NCBI RefSeq assembly: GCF_023715205.1
Contig: NZ_JAMBNR010000003.1
Span: 186,001 to 250,000, forward strand
Reading direction: 5' to 3'
Source of the DNA: Mesobacillus maritimus
Lineage (GTDB): Bacteria > Bacillota > Bacilli > Bacillales > Cytobacillaceae
DNA length: 64,000 nt
The position numbers were made by a program, and so were the translations under genes. The notes beneath the pieces were generated by a model. That model saw only the letters and a list, made by a program, of their open reading frames with translations, was not told the DNA's origin and ran no database searches. Positions 26,693 to 35,999 of the stretch are shown one piece after another. Position 1 is the stretch's first letter. Each line of letters begins with the position of its first letter.

Positions 26693-27880
26693 TTAATCTC
26701 CTTTGATTTCAAGAAGCTTTTGACGTAGTTCGTTTTCCATGTTAGAGAGCTCGTACTCTGCCTGGCGGCGTTTGTTTCGCCCTTCTTCTTGAATACGCAT
26801 GGTTTCCTCTAGTGTCGTAATTAGGTTTTCTTGCGTTTTCTTCAATGTTTCGATATCTACAAGGCCGCGCTCATTTTCTTTTGCGGTTTCAATTGTATTG
26901 CTTTTGAGCATTTCTGCATTCTTTAGCAGCAATTCATTGGTTGTTTTGGAAACTTGTTTTTGCGCTTCCACCGCGTGGCGCTGTCGAATTAACGTCAATG
27001 CGATTGCTACTTGGTTTTTCCATAACGGAATCGCAGTCATAATCGATGACTGAATTTTTTCAACCAACGCCTGGTTTGTGTTTTGGATTAAACGAATCTG
27101 CGGTGCACTTTGGATCGTAATTTCTCGACTTAATTTTAAATCATGCAGACGCTTATCAAGACGATCCGCAAATTGGATCATATCGTTCACTTCTTGAAAC
27201 TTCATTTGATCATTTGTTGCCTGCGCTGCTCGCTTCAATTCAGGAATGGTTTTGTTGTTTAGTTCTTCAAGCTTTAACTCCCCAGCCGCAATGTAAATAT
27301 TTAACGCATTAAAATATTCTTTGTTGTTTTCATAAAGTTTCTCGAGCATCCCGATATCTGATAATAAAACATTTTTACTGCGGTCCAATTTTACGCTGAT
27401 GCGATCAATTTGAGCGCTTGTCTTTTGATATTTCGAAAGCACTTCTTGAACAGACTTTGAGATTTTACCAAACATTCTTCCGAAAAAAGAGGTCTTTTCT
27501 TGCTTAAGATCATCTGGAGTGACGTCTTTTAGGCGTTTCATCAAATCATTAATGATGTCCCCTACTTCGCCTACATCCTGCTTTTGCACATGCTCAAGCA
27601 TCGTATGAGAAAATGTTAACAGTTTCCCCTGGGCTTGGGTTCCGTAAGAAATCATGGCCTGGTGATTTTTCGGATCAATTTGTTCAGCCAACTGGATTGC
27701 TTTTGCTTTGTTTTCTTCTGGAATTACATCAATCAGCCGTACTGGCTTGGCATCCGCCGACTGTTTTTCAGGTGCAGGCTGTAGCTCTAATTCTGAACTA
27801 TTATCTCCAAATGGGTTATTTAGAAGGTCATCCATCAGATGATCGGTGTTTTTTAATAGATCTGGATTTTTTTCACTCAT
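26693..27880 (-). CDS. TelA/YaaN family toxic anion resistance protein
   Basis: A 395-residue soluble, mostly helical protein of the TelA family (YaaN in Bacillus subtilis). It is linked to tellurite, bacteriocin and cell-wall antibiotic tolerance in relatives, with no clear biochemical activity. The family core is visible from [21 protein letters not shown] to [31 protein letters not shown], followed by a coiled-coil-rich C-terminus. Its ATG overlaps the upstream stop by 4 bases, so it is co-translated with the XpaC-like protein, as in other Bacillaceae. Confidence 0.92.
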   Translation of the reverse strand: MSEKNPDLLKNTDHLMDDLLNNPFGDNSSELELQPAPEKQSADAKPVRLIDVIPEENKAKAIQLAEQIDPKNHQAMISYGTQAQGKLLTFSHTMLEHVQKQDVGEVGDIINDLMKRLKDVTPDDLKQEKTSFFGRMFGKISKSVQEVLSKYQKTSAQIDRISVKLDRSKNVLLSDIGMLEKLYENNKEYFNALNIYIAAGELKLEELNNKTIPELKRAAQATNDQMKFQEVNDMIQFADRLDKRLHDLKLSREITIQSAPQIRLIQNTNQALVEKIQSSIMTAIPLWKNQVAIALTLIRQRHAVEAQKQVSKTTNELLLKNAEMLKSNTIETAKENERGLVDIETLKKTQENLITTLEETMRIQEEGRNKRRQAEYELSNMENELRQKLLEIKGD

Positions 27881-28716
27881 TCCTTGAACCTCCTGTTTTT
27901 ATCCTTATATCTTGCTTCTCTACTAGTTGGGATTTTTACTTCTTCTTTTTCAGCCACTTTTGTATTAATAAAATAACGTGGTCCTGTTTCAGCTTGATTC
28001 GTTGATTCCTTATTTTTATCAAGTGGTTTTGTTTCAGGTACTGGATTTTCCTTAGAAATGGAGGCTCTTGTCACGGACTCTTCTAATTGCCCCGAATCTC
28101 TCACATTTTTTATCGAATATTTAGCAACATCAATTTCAAATTTTAAATCGTCGATGTCATCTTCTAACACATGGTAGAGATCCTTTTCAACCAATTTGGT
28201 CATTTCCGACAGTGTGGAACGCGTCTCTGCTAAAGACCATTCAAGCTCACGGTTCCGCTTCGGTTGCGACGATAAAAAGGCATATCGTTCTGTCAGTTCA
28301 AGAACGGAATCCAAATGTGAAAAATAAAACCGTTCCGCTCGGTAAAACCGCTTTGGCTCTTTTTTTGTCATTGTAAAGATTTTTCTTATCATGCGCAAAA
28401 GCTCCATTCGTTCTTTTAACGAAGGCAAATGACGAATGGAGAATAATGATTTATGCAATCGTGATATTTTTTTCTTTGCTTCATCTAAGTTTTTCTTAAT
28501 ATATCGGTATTCCTTCCTTGTCAGGCCATTTTTTTTCAAAAAACGTGAACCGGTATATAGGGAAACTAGCCAAAATACGAGTCCCCCACCAGCTAATGCC
28601 AAGCCGGAAGATAACCAAAAAGGATTATTTATAGCAAAAATGCTAACTAGCCAAATGGTCACTGCCGAAGGGAATGCCACAGCTGACTGAATAAGAAATG
28701 AAAGAAACGGGTTCAT
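27877..28716 (-). CDS. XpaC-like 5-bromo-4-chloroindolyl phosphate hydrolysis family protein
   Basis: A 279-residue membrane protein. Two N-terminal hydrophobic helices (about 5-30 and 33-55) are followed by a long charged helical region ([21 protein letters not shown] and onward) and a low-complexity Lys/Glu tail. This is the XpaC layout, and the pairing with telA matches the xpaC-yaaN operon. TAAGGAG precedes the ATG. The family name reflects an old phenotype with an indolyl phosphate dye. The true function is unknown. Confidence 0.85.
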   Translation of the reverse strand: MNPFLSFLIQSAVAFPSAVTIWLVSIFAINNPFWLSSGLALAGGGLVFWLVSLYTGSRFLKKNGLTRKEYRYIKKNLDEAKKKISRLHKSLFSIRHLPSLKERMELLRMIRKIFTMTKKEPKRFYRAERFYFSHLDSVLELTERYAFLSSQPKRNRELEWSLAETRSTLSEMTKLVEKDLYHVLEDDIDDLKFEIDVAKYSIKNVRDSGQLEESVTRASISKENPVPETKPLDKNKESTNQAETGPRYFINTKVAEKEEVKIPTSREARYKDKNRRFKE

Positions 28717-29292
28717 GAGTATCGACTCCTTACATATGCTTCCTCTGTATTCATACGAATGAACAGATTTATATGTTTCGTTTTAAACAGAAATTTTTAT
28801 AAATGGGTGTATGCTTCTTACATTCAACAATACATCATAAATTCCCTCTTTTCCACAGTCCTCAACGGTAAGAATCCCTAAGACTTAAGACCGAGATGTT
28901 CTTCATAAATCATCTCTATTTTCAACCACTACAATAAAATCCACAAAAATTTCATAAAATTAGCAAATATAATTTGTAAAAACAATATTTTGAACCTAAA
29001 ATATTTCTATAGGATATTATTCCCACTAAAGTCTTCATTTTCAATATGACAGGTGTTAACGGATCGTTACTGGTTCGATAGATTCTTTCGGTTATTGTTT
29101 GCCTTTTTCGAAAAGGAAATATAGAAAAAGACTATCAAATCTCTGATTAAAAACCAGAGACAAGATGGTAAACACATATTATTGGTTGAATCTACAAAAC
29201 TAGGATTTCTTTTTATTCAATATTAATGGTCAGAATTATAAGAAGAACAAAGAAACTGGGAACTCTCTTCCATTAGAAGGAGGTGATATCCA
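28717..29292. other. AT-rich intergenic region upstream of the small-peptide gene
   Basis: The region between the divergent xpaC promoter and the peptide gene contains short hairpins, for example CCTTTT-TCG-AAAAGG near 29108 and TCTCTG...CAGAGA near 29142, without T-runs. A possible -35 TTGAAC lies near 28993 but has no convincing -10. I looked for a c-di-GMP riboswitch because of the downstream GGDEF gene and found no GEMM-like core. No gene seen. Confidence 0.4.
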
Positions 29293-29400
29293 ATGAAAAA
29301 AGGACTTAAAGCTCAGGGAATTGCACTATCTAATGTTATAATGAATACAGTAGTATTCGGGTCTGTCATCGTTGCAGGTTTCAAAATTATCGGTATCTAA
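29293..29400 (+). CDS. 35-residue hydrophobic peptide with an unusually strong ribosome binding site
   Basis: The peptide starts MKKGLKAQGIALSNVIMN and ends TVVFGSVIVAGFKIIGI, with a lysine-rich N-terminus and a hydrophobic, Gly- and Val-rich C-terminal half. The ATG is preceded by AAGGAGGTGAT at 7 bases, an almost full complement of the 16S 3' end, which argues that it is truly translated. A hairpin (29409-29432) separates it from the GGDEF/HD-GYP gene 60 bases on. It could be a membrane-inserted regulatory peptide, a signal or a toxin-like peptide. I recognise no family. Confidence 0.7.
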   Translation: MKKGLKAQGIALSNVIMNTVVFGSVIVAGFKIIGI

Positions 29401-29408
29401 ATATTAGA

Positions 29409-29432
29409 GGAGAAGTTGCTAATAACTTCTCC
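29409..29432 (+). terminator. Hairpin between peptide gene and GGDEF gene (attenuator-like)
   Basis: GGAGAAGTT pairs perfectly with AACTTCTCC around a 6-base loop. The following tract TTGAGTTT is a poor U-run, so partial termination or RNA processing is likelier than a full stop. Confidence 0.55.
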
Positions 29433-29459
29433 TTGAGTTTATCTAGGTGAGTGGTATAA

Positions 29460-31298
29460 ATGGAAATTTTCAAGAGCTCAACCCATTCTTATAGCTTTGT
29501 GATTTCTTTTATGGGTGTGATAACAGCTTTTCTTTTTTTCGATGTAACTTCACATACGGATTCGGAGTGGATCACCTTATTTGCTATGACTGGTGCTGTT
29601 TTATTACTAAACCATCACCTTATCCAGCTTCCACCTAAAGGAAATACCCTTTCTATGGATTCCTCCATCTATTTGGCCAACCTTTTTCTATATGGATTAG
29701 AATTTAGCATGAGCATTTTAGTTTGTAGCTCCATCATATTTGCTTTTACTGAAAGAAGGACAAAGTGGCAGAATCACCTGCTTAATTTTTCTTTTTATTC
29801 TATGATGCTCGTTAGTTCTTATTATATGTTTATTTCAACAAACGGTCAGGTTGGGAACGTTAACCTGACTAATCTAATTCCTTATATATCCTCTTTAACT
29901 GTGTATTTCACTGTGAATACATTACTTGTTGGAATCTTTTTTCTGTTATCAGCGAATGAAAATTTAGTTACTGTTCTAAAAGGAATGCTTAAAGATACAA
30001 TTGCAACTTATTTAAGTATGTTATTGCTGTCTTTAGTTCTGTTAATCCTTATTCATGGACAAAATTTATTTGGTTTGTTTCTATTTATCTGTATTACCTA
30101 TTTACTTTCACAGGCCTTCAGACAGCATTTTGAACTATACAAAGAGGTAGCCCATAAAGCTAATATTGATGACTTAACAGGGCTCTATAACCACGGGGCT
30201 TTTAAAGAACATTTAGAGAAAGAAGTTAGGATTGCTAGAGAAACTGGACAACCACTAAGTGTCGCAATTTTAGATATTGATGATTTTAAAAAATACAATG
30301 ATCTATATGGTCATCTTCAAGGGGATCAACTTTTGAAGAAGTTTGGGAATCTATTAAAAATGGAAGCAGAGGAGAATCACTTCCTTGTGGCAAGGTATGG
30401 TGGCGAGGAGTTTTCCCTCATTATGCCGAATACTCCTCAATCCGAGGCGATGACGTTTGTGAACCAACTTCGGAAAAAGACAAATAACACTCCCTTTGAT
30501 GGCGTAGAGATCTTGCCTTATGGGTGTTTGTCGTTTTCTGGAGGAATTGCCGAATGGGAAAAAGAAACGTATGATGCGTCAGCGCTTCTAAATAAGGCAG
30601 ACATGGCCGCTTATAATGCAAAAGATCAAGGAAAAAATATGGTGCTGATCTACAGTCATCAATCTGATTATTCGGCTCAACAATCACTTAACCTTGAAAA
30701 TGATATAGCGGAAGCTGAACAGCAACTTAAAATCTTTTTATCCAAAGATGTTTATACGTATCGTCACAGCAAACGCGTCTATCAATATGCCATCGATTTT
30801 TCGAAAAAGCTTCAATTAAATGATCAGGAACGGAAAACTCTCATGCTCGGAGCACTCGTTCATGACATCGGGAAACTTGAAATTCCACGGGAGATTTTGG
30901 GTAAAAAAGGCAAACTTGACCCAGACGAATGGGCAATCATGAAAAAGCATGTAACCTGGGGGAAAGAGATTATATCGACCGATAAAACCCATTCAGACTT
31001 AATTCCACTTGTTGAACTCCATCATGAGCGGTATGATGGAAACGGTTATCCTTATGGATTAAAGGGTGACAATATCCCAAAACTTGCCCGGATTCTCTGC
31101 ATCCTCGACTCGTTTGATGCGATGACAACGGAGCGTCCTTATCAAAAGACGAAAAGTTTTGAAGAGGCCATTGAAGAGTTAAAAAACTGTGCTGGCACAC
31201 AATTTGATCCTGTTTTGGTAGCTGAGTTTATCAATATGATAAAAGTCAATTATTCCTTAAAAGATTGCGTTGAAGGATTAAACCAGGGAACAGGCTAA
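29460..31298 (+). CDS. Membrane GGDEF and HD-GYP domain protein (c-di-GMP synthesis and breakdown)
   Basis: A 612-residue bifunctional signalling protein. Six to seven hydrophobic helices fill residues 1-225, an unassigned sensor. A GGDEF domain follows (about 230-400) with the intact active site YGGEEF (313-318) and DDLTGLYNHGAF at its start. No RxxD inhibitory site precedes the motif. A C-terminal HD-GYP domain (about 425-600) has HDIGKLEIP (H468, D469) and HHERYDGNGYP (521-531), both complete. Both activities are therefore possible on sequence. AGGTGAG lies eight bases before the ATG. The peptide gene upstream may share its transcript. Confidence 0.94.
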   Translation: MEIFKSSTHSYSFVISFMGVITAFLFFDVTSHTDSEWITLFAMTGAVLLLNHHLIQLPPKGNTLSMDSSIYLANLFLYGLEFSMSILVCSSIIFAFTERRTKWQNHLLNFSFYSMMLVSSYYMFISTNGQVGNVNLTNLIPYISSLTVYFTVNTLLVGIFFLLSANENLVTVLKGMLKDTIATYLSMLLLSLVLLILIHGQNLFGLFLFICITYLLSQAFRQHFELYKEVAHKANIDDLTGLYNHGAFKEHLEKEVRIARETGQPLSVAILDIDDFKKYNDLYGHLQGDQLLKKFGNLLKMEAEENHFLVARYGGEEFSLIMPNTPQSEAMTFVNQLRKKTNNTPFDGVEILPYGCLSFSGGIAEWEKETYDASALLNKADMAAYNAKDQGKNMVLIYSHQSDYSAQQSLNLENDIAEAEQQLKIFLSKDVYTYRHSKRVYQYAIDFSKKLQLNDQERKTLMLGALVHDIGKLEIPREILGKKGKLDPDEWAIMKKHVTWGKEIISTDKTHSDLIPLVELHHERYDGNGYPYGLKGDNIPKLARILCILDSFDAMTTERPYQKTKSFEEAIEELKNCAGTQFDPVLVAEFINMIKVNYSLKDCVEGLNQGTG

Positions 31299-31345
31299 AC
31301 CACCTTTTGTTCGTTATTATAGTGTTTATAGGAGTGAATAAGATT

Positions 31346-31873
31346 TTGACTTGGAAAATAAACAAAACAACCACTCAAAAAGTAGATCGTTTTGAGGTCA
31401 TTGTGGACGAGGTTACCCTCCCTAATGGAGACGAGAAAACATTCTCTTACCTACAGTTTGCCAAAGGAGTTTGTATTCTCCCGATTACCATTGACCATGA
31501 CATTCTCTGTTTAAAACAATATCGTCATGCCTTAAAAAGCTGGCAATGGGAGTTACCAGCTGGAGCAATTGATCCAAGTGACCCTTCCCCGTTAGACACA
31601 GCCAAGCGGGAACTAGAAGAAGAAACAGGATATAGTGCTGAGCATTGGCTTGAACTAGGAAGCTTCTACCCTTCCCCTGGTTCAACAAATGAAGAGATTT
31701 TCCTATTTGCTGCCGCTGGATTAACACCGACCTCACAACAATTGGAAAATAGTGAACAAATCGAGGTCAAAAAAGTCAGTATGGAGAAATTGAAATCACT
31801 GATTACCAACGGTGAGTTTAACCATGGTGCAGGGCTGGCAGCGGTAATGAGATATAAGTTTAAAACGGATTAA
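31346..31873 (+). CDS. Nudix hydrolase, ADP-ribose pyrophosphatase type
   Basis: A 175-residue enzyme likely cleaving ADP-ribose or a similar nucleoside diphosphate. The Nudix box region reads LPAGAIDPSDPSPLDTAKRE then LEEETGYSAE, with the catalytic R-E-L-x-E-E-x-G. It has a few extra residues between the leading Gly and the helix. The N-terminal DEVTLPNGDEKTFSYLQF is typical of the NudF group. The start is uncertain. I chose the TTG at 31346, with AGGAG eleven bases upstream and a family-like N-terminus; in-frame TTG/GTG codons as far as 31307 would add up to 13 hydrophobic residues. It follows the GGDEF gene without a terminator. Confidence 0.87.
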   Translation: MTWKINKTTTQKVDRFEVIVDEVTLPNGDEKTFSYLQFAKGVCILPITIDHDILCLKQYRHALKSWQWELPAGAIDPSDPSPLDTAKRELEEETGYSAEHWLELGSFYPSPGSTNEEIFLFAAAGLTPTSQQLENSEQIEVKKVSMEKLKSLITNGEFNHGAGLAAVMRYKFKTD

Positions 31874-31902
31874 ACTAACACAGAGAGACGCAGTTATACT
31901 TA

Positions 31903-31945
31903 AAAAAGCCTGAAATGAGAGCAACCCTCATTTCAGGCTTTTTAT
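31903..31945. terminator. Bidirectional terminator between Nudix gene and gtaB copy 2
   Basis: AAAAAGCCTGAAATGAG and its complement around a 7-base loop, with T-runs on both strands. Confidence 0.94.
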
Positions 31946-32830
31946 TTAGTGTGATTTAGTATATTGTTCTAGTTTCTCTTCCATATACCGCAATAACTCA
32001 TCACGAAGATCAGGTCTTTGCAACGCAAACTCGATGGTCGTTTCAATAAAGCCTTGCTTTTCTCCGACATCGTAACGGTTTCCTTCAAACTCATAAGCAA
32101 ACACGCGTTGAATTTTATTGAGCTGTTGAATTGCATCTGTTAATTGGATTTCATTTCCAGCCCCAACCTCTTGTTTTTCCAAGAACATGAAGATTTCTGG
32201 ATTTAGTATGTATCGACCGATAATTGCTAAATTCGATGGAGCTGTACCAGGTGCAGGCTTTTCAATAAAGTTCTTCACTTGGAAAATCCGGCCGTCTGAT
32301 TCATTTGGGTCAATAATTCCATACCGATGTGTTTCCGTTTCTGGTACTCTTTTGACCCCAATGACGGATGAAAAACGCTTATTATATTCATCCATTAGTT
32401 GTGCTAAGCAAGGTTTTTCGGCCTGAACAATGTCATCCCCTAACAGAACAGCAAACGGTTCATCCCCAATAAACTTACGCGCACATAAAATCGCATGTCC
32501 TAGTCCCTTTGGTTCTTTTTGACGGATGTAATGAATATCAATCATATTTGAAATGCTTTGTACTGTTTCAAGCAATTCGTATTTTTGTTTCTCTAATAAG
32601 TTGTTTTCTAGCTCTGTTGCACTGTCAAAATGGTCCTCGATTGCCCGCTTCCCTTTCCCCGTTACAATGATAATGTCCTCAATTCCAGATTCAACTGCTT
32701 CTTCGACAATATATTGAATGGTTGGTTTGTCAACAATCGGCAGCATTTCCTTTGGCATTGCCTTTGTTGCTGGCAGGAAACGTGTCCCTAACCCCGCAGC
32801 TGGAATGATTGCTTTTCTAACCTTATTCAT
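31946..32830 (-). CDS. gtaB: UTP-glucose-1-phosphate uridylyltransferase, copy 2
   Basis: A 294-residue paralogue of the 7618-8502 enzyme with the same length and motifs ([46 protein letters not shown]). It has an ATG start behind GGAGAAC. It is monocistronic, ending at a bidirectional terminator. UDP-glucose from it could feed galE or the GT2 enzyme a few kilobases on. The second copy could also reflect different regulation. Confidence 0.95.
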   Translation of the reverse strand: MNKVRKAIIPAAGLGTRFLPATKAMPKEMLPIVDKPTIQYIVEEAVESGIEDIIIVTGKGKRAIEDHFDSATELENNLLEKQKYELLETVQSISNMIDIHYIRQKEPKGLGHAILCARKFIGDEPFAVLLGDDIVQAEKPCLAQLMDEYNKRFSSVIGVKRVPETETHRYGIIDPNESDGRIFQVKNFIEKPAPGTAPSNLAIIGRYILNPEIFMFLEKQEVGAGNEIQLTDAIQQLNKIQRVFAYEFEGNRYDVGEKQGFIETTIEFALQRPDLRDELLRYMEEKLEQYTKSH

Positions 32831-33037
32831 CTTCAGTTCTCCTTTGCATGAAATAATATTTTGCTTTTGGAAAATTTAGTGACTATATTGTTATTTTAAC
32901 AAATAACAGATCAAGAAAGATACTATGGCTCTGTAAATATCCTCGTTCGAAAAAAAGAACATTTTATTGGTAGATTATTCAAAATCTTCCGTTGAAGTGG
33001 TAGAATAGACTTAAACGAAAAGTAGGAGTAGATTAGG

Positions 33038-33187
33038 ATGCCTCTGATTCATATGAAGGAGATTTTTACTCCACTAAGCTTCATCGGAATTAAATTCTTT
33101 CGTTCAAAGGAAGGCCAAATTTTTATCAAAATGGGGAAACAGCCTCGCAAACGAATCTGGTCTGGAAAGAGTGATTTAGTGAAGTAA
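33038..33187 (+). CDS. Small basic protein, 49 residues, unknown
   Basis: The frame starts MPLIHMKEIFTPLSFIGIKF and ends in a Lys/Arg-rich tail (MGKQPRKRIWSGKSDLVK). AGGAG lies nine bases before the ATG, and a TAGAAT -10-like hexamer sits at 33001. It lies alone between divergent gtaB and the esterase gene. Coding potential rests on the ribosome binding site and the promoter-like signal; I recognise no relatives. Confidence 0.5.
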   Translation: MPLIHMKEIFTPLSFIGIKFFRSKEGQIFIKMGKQPRKRIWSGKSDLVK

Positions 33188-33302
33188 GGTGTGGAAATGA
33201 TTCGCTGGAACGAACTTAGAAAAGAAGTCTATCTGTTTAAACGCAGGTCTTTTTTTCTACCAATTTTACAATAGAGTTAAAATTAGAAAGGGGAAAGAGA
33301 AC

Positions 33303-34202
33303 ATGGCTAGTCAAGAAAGTATTATGATTCGACAACTATTAAAAGCAAGTGTTGCGGCCCAAAAACCTGGACAATCACTTGCTGACGCACGAAAAGGCTT
33401 GGAAGCACTCACTGCCCTTAATCCCTTAGCTCAAGATTTAACCGTTGAAAAGCTAACGGTTGAGGGTATGCCTGCTGAGTGGGTCAGTGCACCGAATGCA
33501 ACAACTGATCAAGTATTTCTTTACTTACATGGTGGCGCTTATATTATGGGAAGCTGCAATACGCATCGGGATTTAGCATCGAAAATTTCTCGCGCTTCAG
33601 GATGTCGGGTATTGGTCATAGAATATCGTCTTGCACCGGAGAATCCTTATCCTGCAGCTGTGGAAGATGCATTGACCGCATATCGATGGTTGCTTTCTAC
33701 AGGATTTTCTCCTAATCAAGTAGTCATTGGAGGAGATTCTGCCGGTGGTGGTCTGACGCTTTCATTGCTTTTATCGTTAAAAGAAGCTGGAGAAGCTCAA
33801 CCTGCAGCTGCTGTCTTGCTTTCACCTTGGACAGACCTAGCAGGAACGGGTGCTTCTATGGAGAGTCGTGCCGAGGTTGACCCTTGGTTAAGTCCCGAAC
33901 CGACGCGACAGACTCCTAGTCTTTACCTTGGACTTACAGACCGACGCAATCCCATCGTTTCTCCAATTTACGCTGATTTGCAAGGTCTACCACCGTTATT
34001 TGTTCAAGTTGGCGACCATGAAATTTTACTTGACGATGCAGTCCGTTTAGTGGAGCGTGCTCGTGAAGCCGGCGTAGAGGTCTCATTTAAAATTTGGGGC
34101 GAAATGTGGCATGTTTTTCAACAGTTCAACATGCCAGAAGCATTTGAAGCAATAAAGGAAATTGGCGAGTTTGTTAAAAGCAAAGCGCAAGCATCCGTTT
34201 AA
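33303..34202 (+). CDS. Alpha/beta hydrolase, hormone-sensitive lipase (HSL) family esterase
   Basis: A 299-residue carboxylesterase. The HSL oxyanion motif HGGAYIMGS, the nucleophile motif GGDSAGGG, the acid in VGDHEILLDDA and the His in EMWHVFQQF are all present in order. The EYRLAPENPYPAAVED stretch is a further HSL mark. No signal peptide, so it acts in the cytoplasm. AAAGGGGAAAG precedes the ATG. Substrate unknown. Confidence 0.93.
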   Translation: MASQESIMIRQLLKASVAAQKPGQSLADARKGLEALTALNPLAQDLTVEKLTVEGMPAEWVSAPNATTDQVFLYLHGGAYIMGSCNTHRDLASKISRASGCRVLVIEYRLAPENPYPAAVEDALTAYRWLLSTGFSPNQVVIGGDSAGGGLTLSLLLSLKEAGEAQPAAAVLLSPWTDLAGTGASMESRAEVDPWLSPEPTRQTPSLYLGLTDRRNPIVSPIYADLQGLPPLFVQVGDHEILLDDAVRLVERAREAGVEVSFKIWGEMWHVFQQFNMPEAFEAIKEIGEFVKSKAQASV

Positions 34203-34394
34203 CTTACTACAAGTCATTTTTCACTAATTCTTGATATTCGTGTATGTTCTTAAGTGTTCCCCACTTTTGAGCATGCACGAATTTATTTTTCAGGCTCAAT
34301 CCCCTTCTCCCTCCATTTACTCCAAAACACATTCGAATAGAAACCATTGTTTTCGTCCAAAATGCCAATAGTATATTATATTGGAGCGAAAAGC

Positions 34395-35954
34395 ATGATC
34401 AAAAGGGTTTCTAAACTTGTTCAATCAAAATGGTTTGAACACAACCAACATAAAACGAAGTACCCATACAACCAGCATGGTTATTATATTGTCCATGACA
34501 AGGTTCCCGCTAAAAATTCTAAGGTTACCGTCGTCACACCAGTTTTTAATGCTGAAAAATTCATAAAAAAGACCATCGATTCTGTTTTAAATCAGTCACT
34601 TGGAATCGATAACATTCAATATATTTTAGTCGATGATAAATCAACGGACTCCACAAGGGATATCCTCATCGACTATTCAGCACGGTTTGAGCAAATTATC
34701 GCAGTCTTTTTAGCCTCAAACACTGGTACACCAGGTAAACCTCGGAACATCGGAATTGAACTTTGCAAATCGGACTATATCACTTTTTTAGATGCGGATG
34801 ATTGGTTAGAGTCTACAGGTTTAGAGACACTTTACCAGATATTAGAGGAAACTGGTGATGATTATGTTGTCGGGAAAACAATTCAGGTAGAAAACAAGAA
34901 AACAAAAACAATCGGTGAACACGAGTCATGCAAAGAAAGACGAAGTGTCGCCCCCTTTTCGATCCCACATATTTGTCATCATTTAGGGCCACGGGCGCGA
35001 ATGATTCGCACGAGTGTGATCAAGAATCATCACATTCGGTTCCCGGAAATGAAGTTTGCCGAAGACAAACAGTTTTTTATTGACGTGTTAATCCACAGTC
35101 AATCGCTCTCAACAACAAGAGAACCTATCTATTATTTAAACCGGCTAAACAATGCTCAAACACGATTAACAAATCAAACAAATATTATCCATAAAACGGA
35201 TTGTAATCTGAAAGTCATCGATTATATTTTAAATAAAGATTTAGCGATGGATAAAAAGAAGGTCATTCTCAATCGTTTATATGAATTCGATTCGATTAAT
35301 CGCCTTTTTAAAACACCTCATTTTGAAAAAACGAGCCTGAAACCGTTGTATTACCGCAAGTTTAACCAAGTATTAAAAACAACGAAAAATCTCGAATATG
35401 AATTCTCTGAAGAATTTTTTCAGCCTACAAACAAGGTAGCTTTCACCCTCCTTCAAAACAAACAATATAAAGATTTAGAAGCACTAATTGGGTGGGATAA
35501 GAACGAAAAGGTCAAGAAGGTTATGATAAAAGAAAATCTTCCTTATACCGTGGTTCCTTTAAATGAAGGAAATGAACAGTCTATTCGACTGCCCATGTAT
35601 GCTGAAGCAGTACGCGACTTTTTTGAAGAAGATCAGTATATTCTCCAATTTAAAGTTTACGGCGATCATATTCACGACATTTGTGATATTTTTATCCAAA
35701 AGTGGGATGATGCACATGTCGAGTTTTCGTTGCCAGTAAAAGTTGATTCTGAGGGAACTGGGTATCTGGTTATCGACCTCATTCAACTATCCGGAATTCC
35801 ACAGGGGAATTATTCGATTTTCCTGCGGTACAAAGACTATATGAAAGTAAATATTCGAAAAAACGAGCAAACAAAGTTACAACAGCATTTTAATGGCCGA
35901 GAATTTACTTTTTTTCAAACAGGTTATTCAAACGTCGCTTTAAAAACTCATTAA
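34395..35954 (+). CDS. GT2 glycosyltransferase similar to TarS/TarP-type wall teichoic acid transferases
   Basis: A 519-residue enzyme. The GT-A domain (about 40-270) shows VTVVTPVFNAEKFIKKTIDS, the nucleotide aspartates in ILVDDKSTDST, GKPRNIGIELCKSDYITFLD with the metal-binding DADD, and KFAEDKQFFIDVLI as likely base region. The following 250 residues include a beta-rich C-terminal part. Length and layout resemble TarS and TarP, which add N-acetylglucosamine to poly(ribitol phosphate). Whether the sugar is the same is unknown. I took the ATG at 34395 with GGAG eight bases before it, rather than the ATG at 34347, which has none. galE is convergent with it. Confidence 0.8.
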   Translation: MIKRVSKLVQSKWFEHNQHKTKYPYNQHGYYIVHDKVPAKNSKVTVVTPVFNAEKFIKKTIDSVLNQSLGIDNIQYILVDDKSTDSTRDILIDYSARFEQIIAVFLASNTGTPGKPRNIGIELCKSDYITFLDADDWLESTGLETLYQILEETGDDYVVGKTIQVENKKTKTIGEHESCKERRSVAPFSIPHICHHLGPRARMIRTSVIKNHHIRFPEMKFAEDKQFFIDVLIHSQSLSTTREPIYYLNRLNNAQTRLTNQTNIIHKTDCNLKVIDYILNKDLAMDKKKVILNRLYEFDSINRLFKTPHFEKTSLKPLYYRKFNQVLKTTKNLEYEFSEEFFQPTNKVAFTLLQNKQYKDLEALIGWDKNEKVKKVMIKENLPYTVVPLNEGNEQSIRLPMYAEAVRDFFEEDQYILQFKVYGDHIHDICDIFIQKWDDAHVEFSLPVKVDSEGTGYLVIDLIQLSGIPQGNYSIFLRYKDYMKVNIRKNEQTKLQQHFNGREFTFFQTGYSNVALKTH

Positions 35955-35999
35955 AAATGGAGCCCAACCTTAAGTTATTAGGTCGGGCTCCATTTTTTT
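35955..35999. terminator. Bidirectional terminator between the GT2 gene and galE
   Basis: AAATGGAGCCC pairs with GGGCTCCATTT, with A- and T-runs outside. The last bases overlap the galE stop codon. Confidence 0.9.

Noticed and set aside
28717-29292. c-di-GMP riboswitch upstream of the GGDEF/HD-GYP gene
   Set aside because: I looked for the GEMM core and found neither the conserved loops nor a suitable stem.
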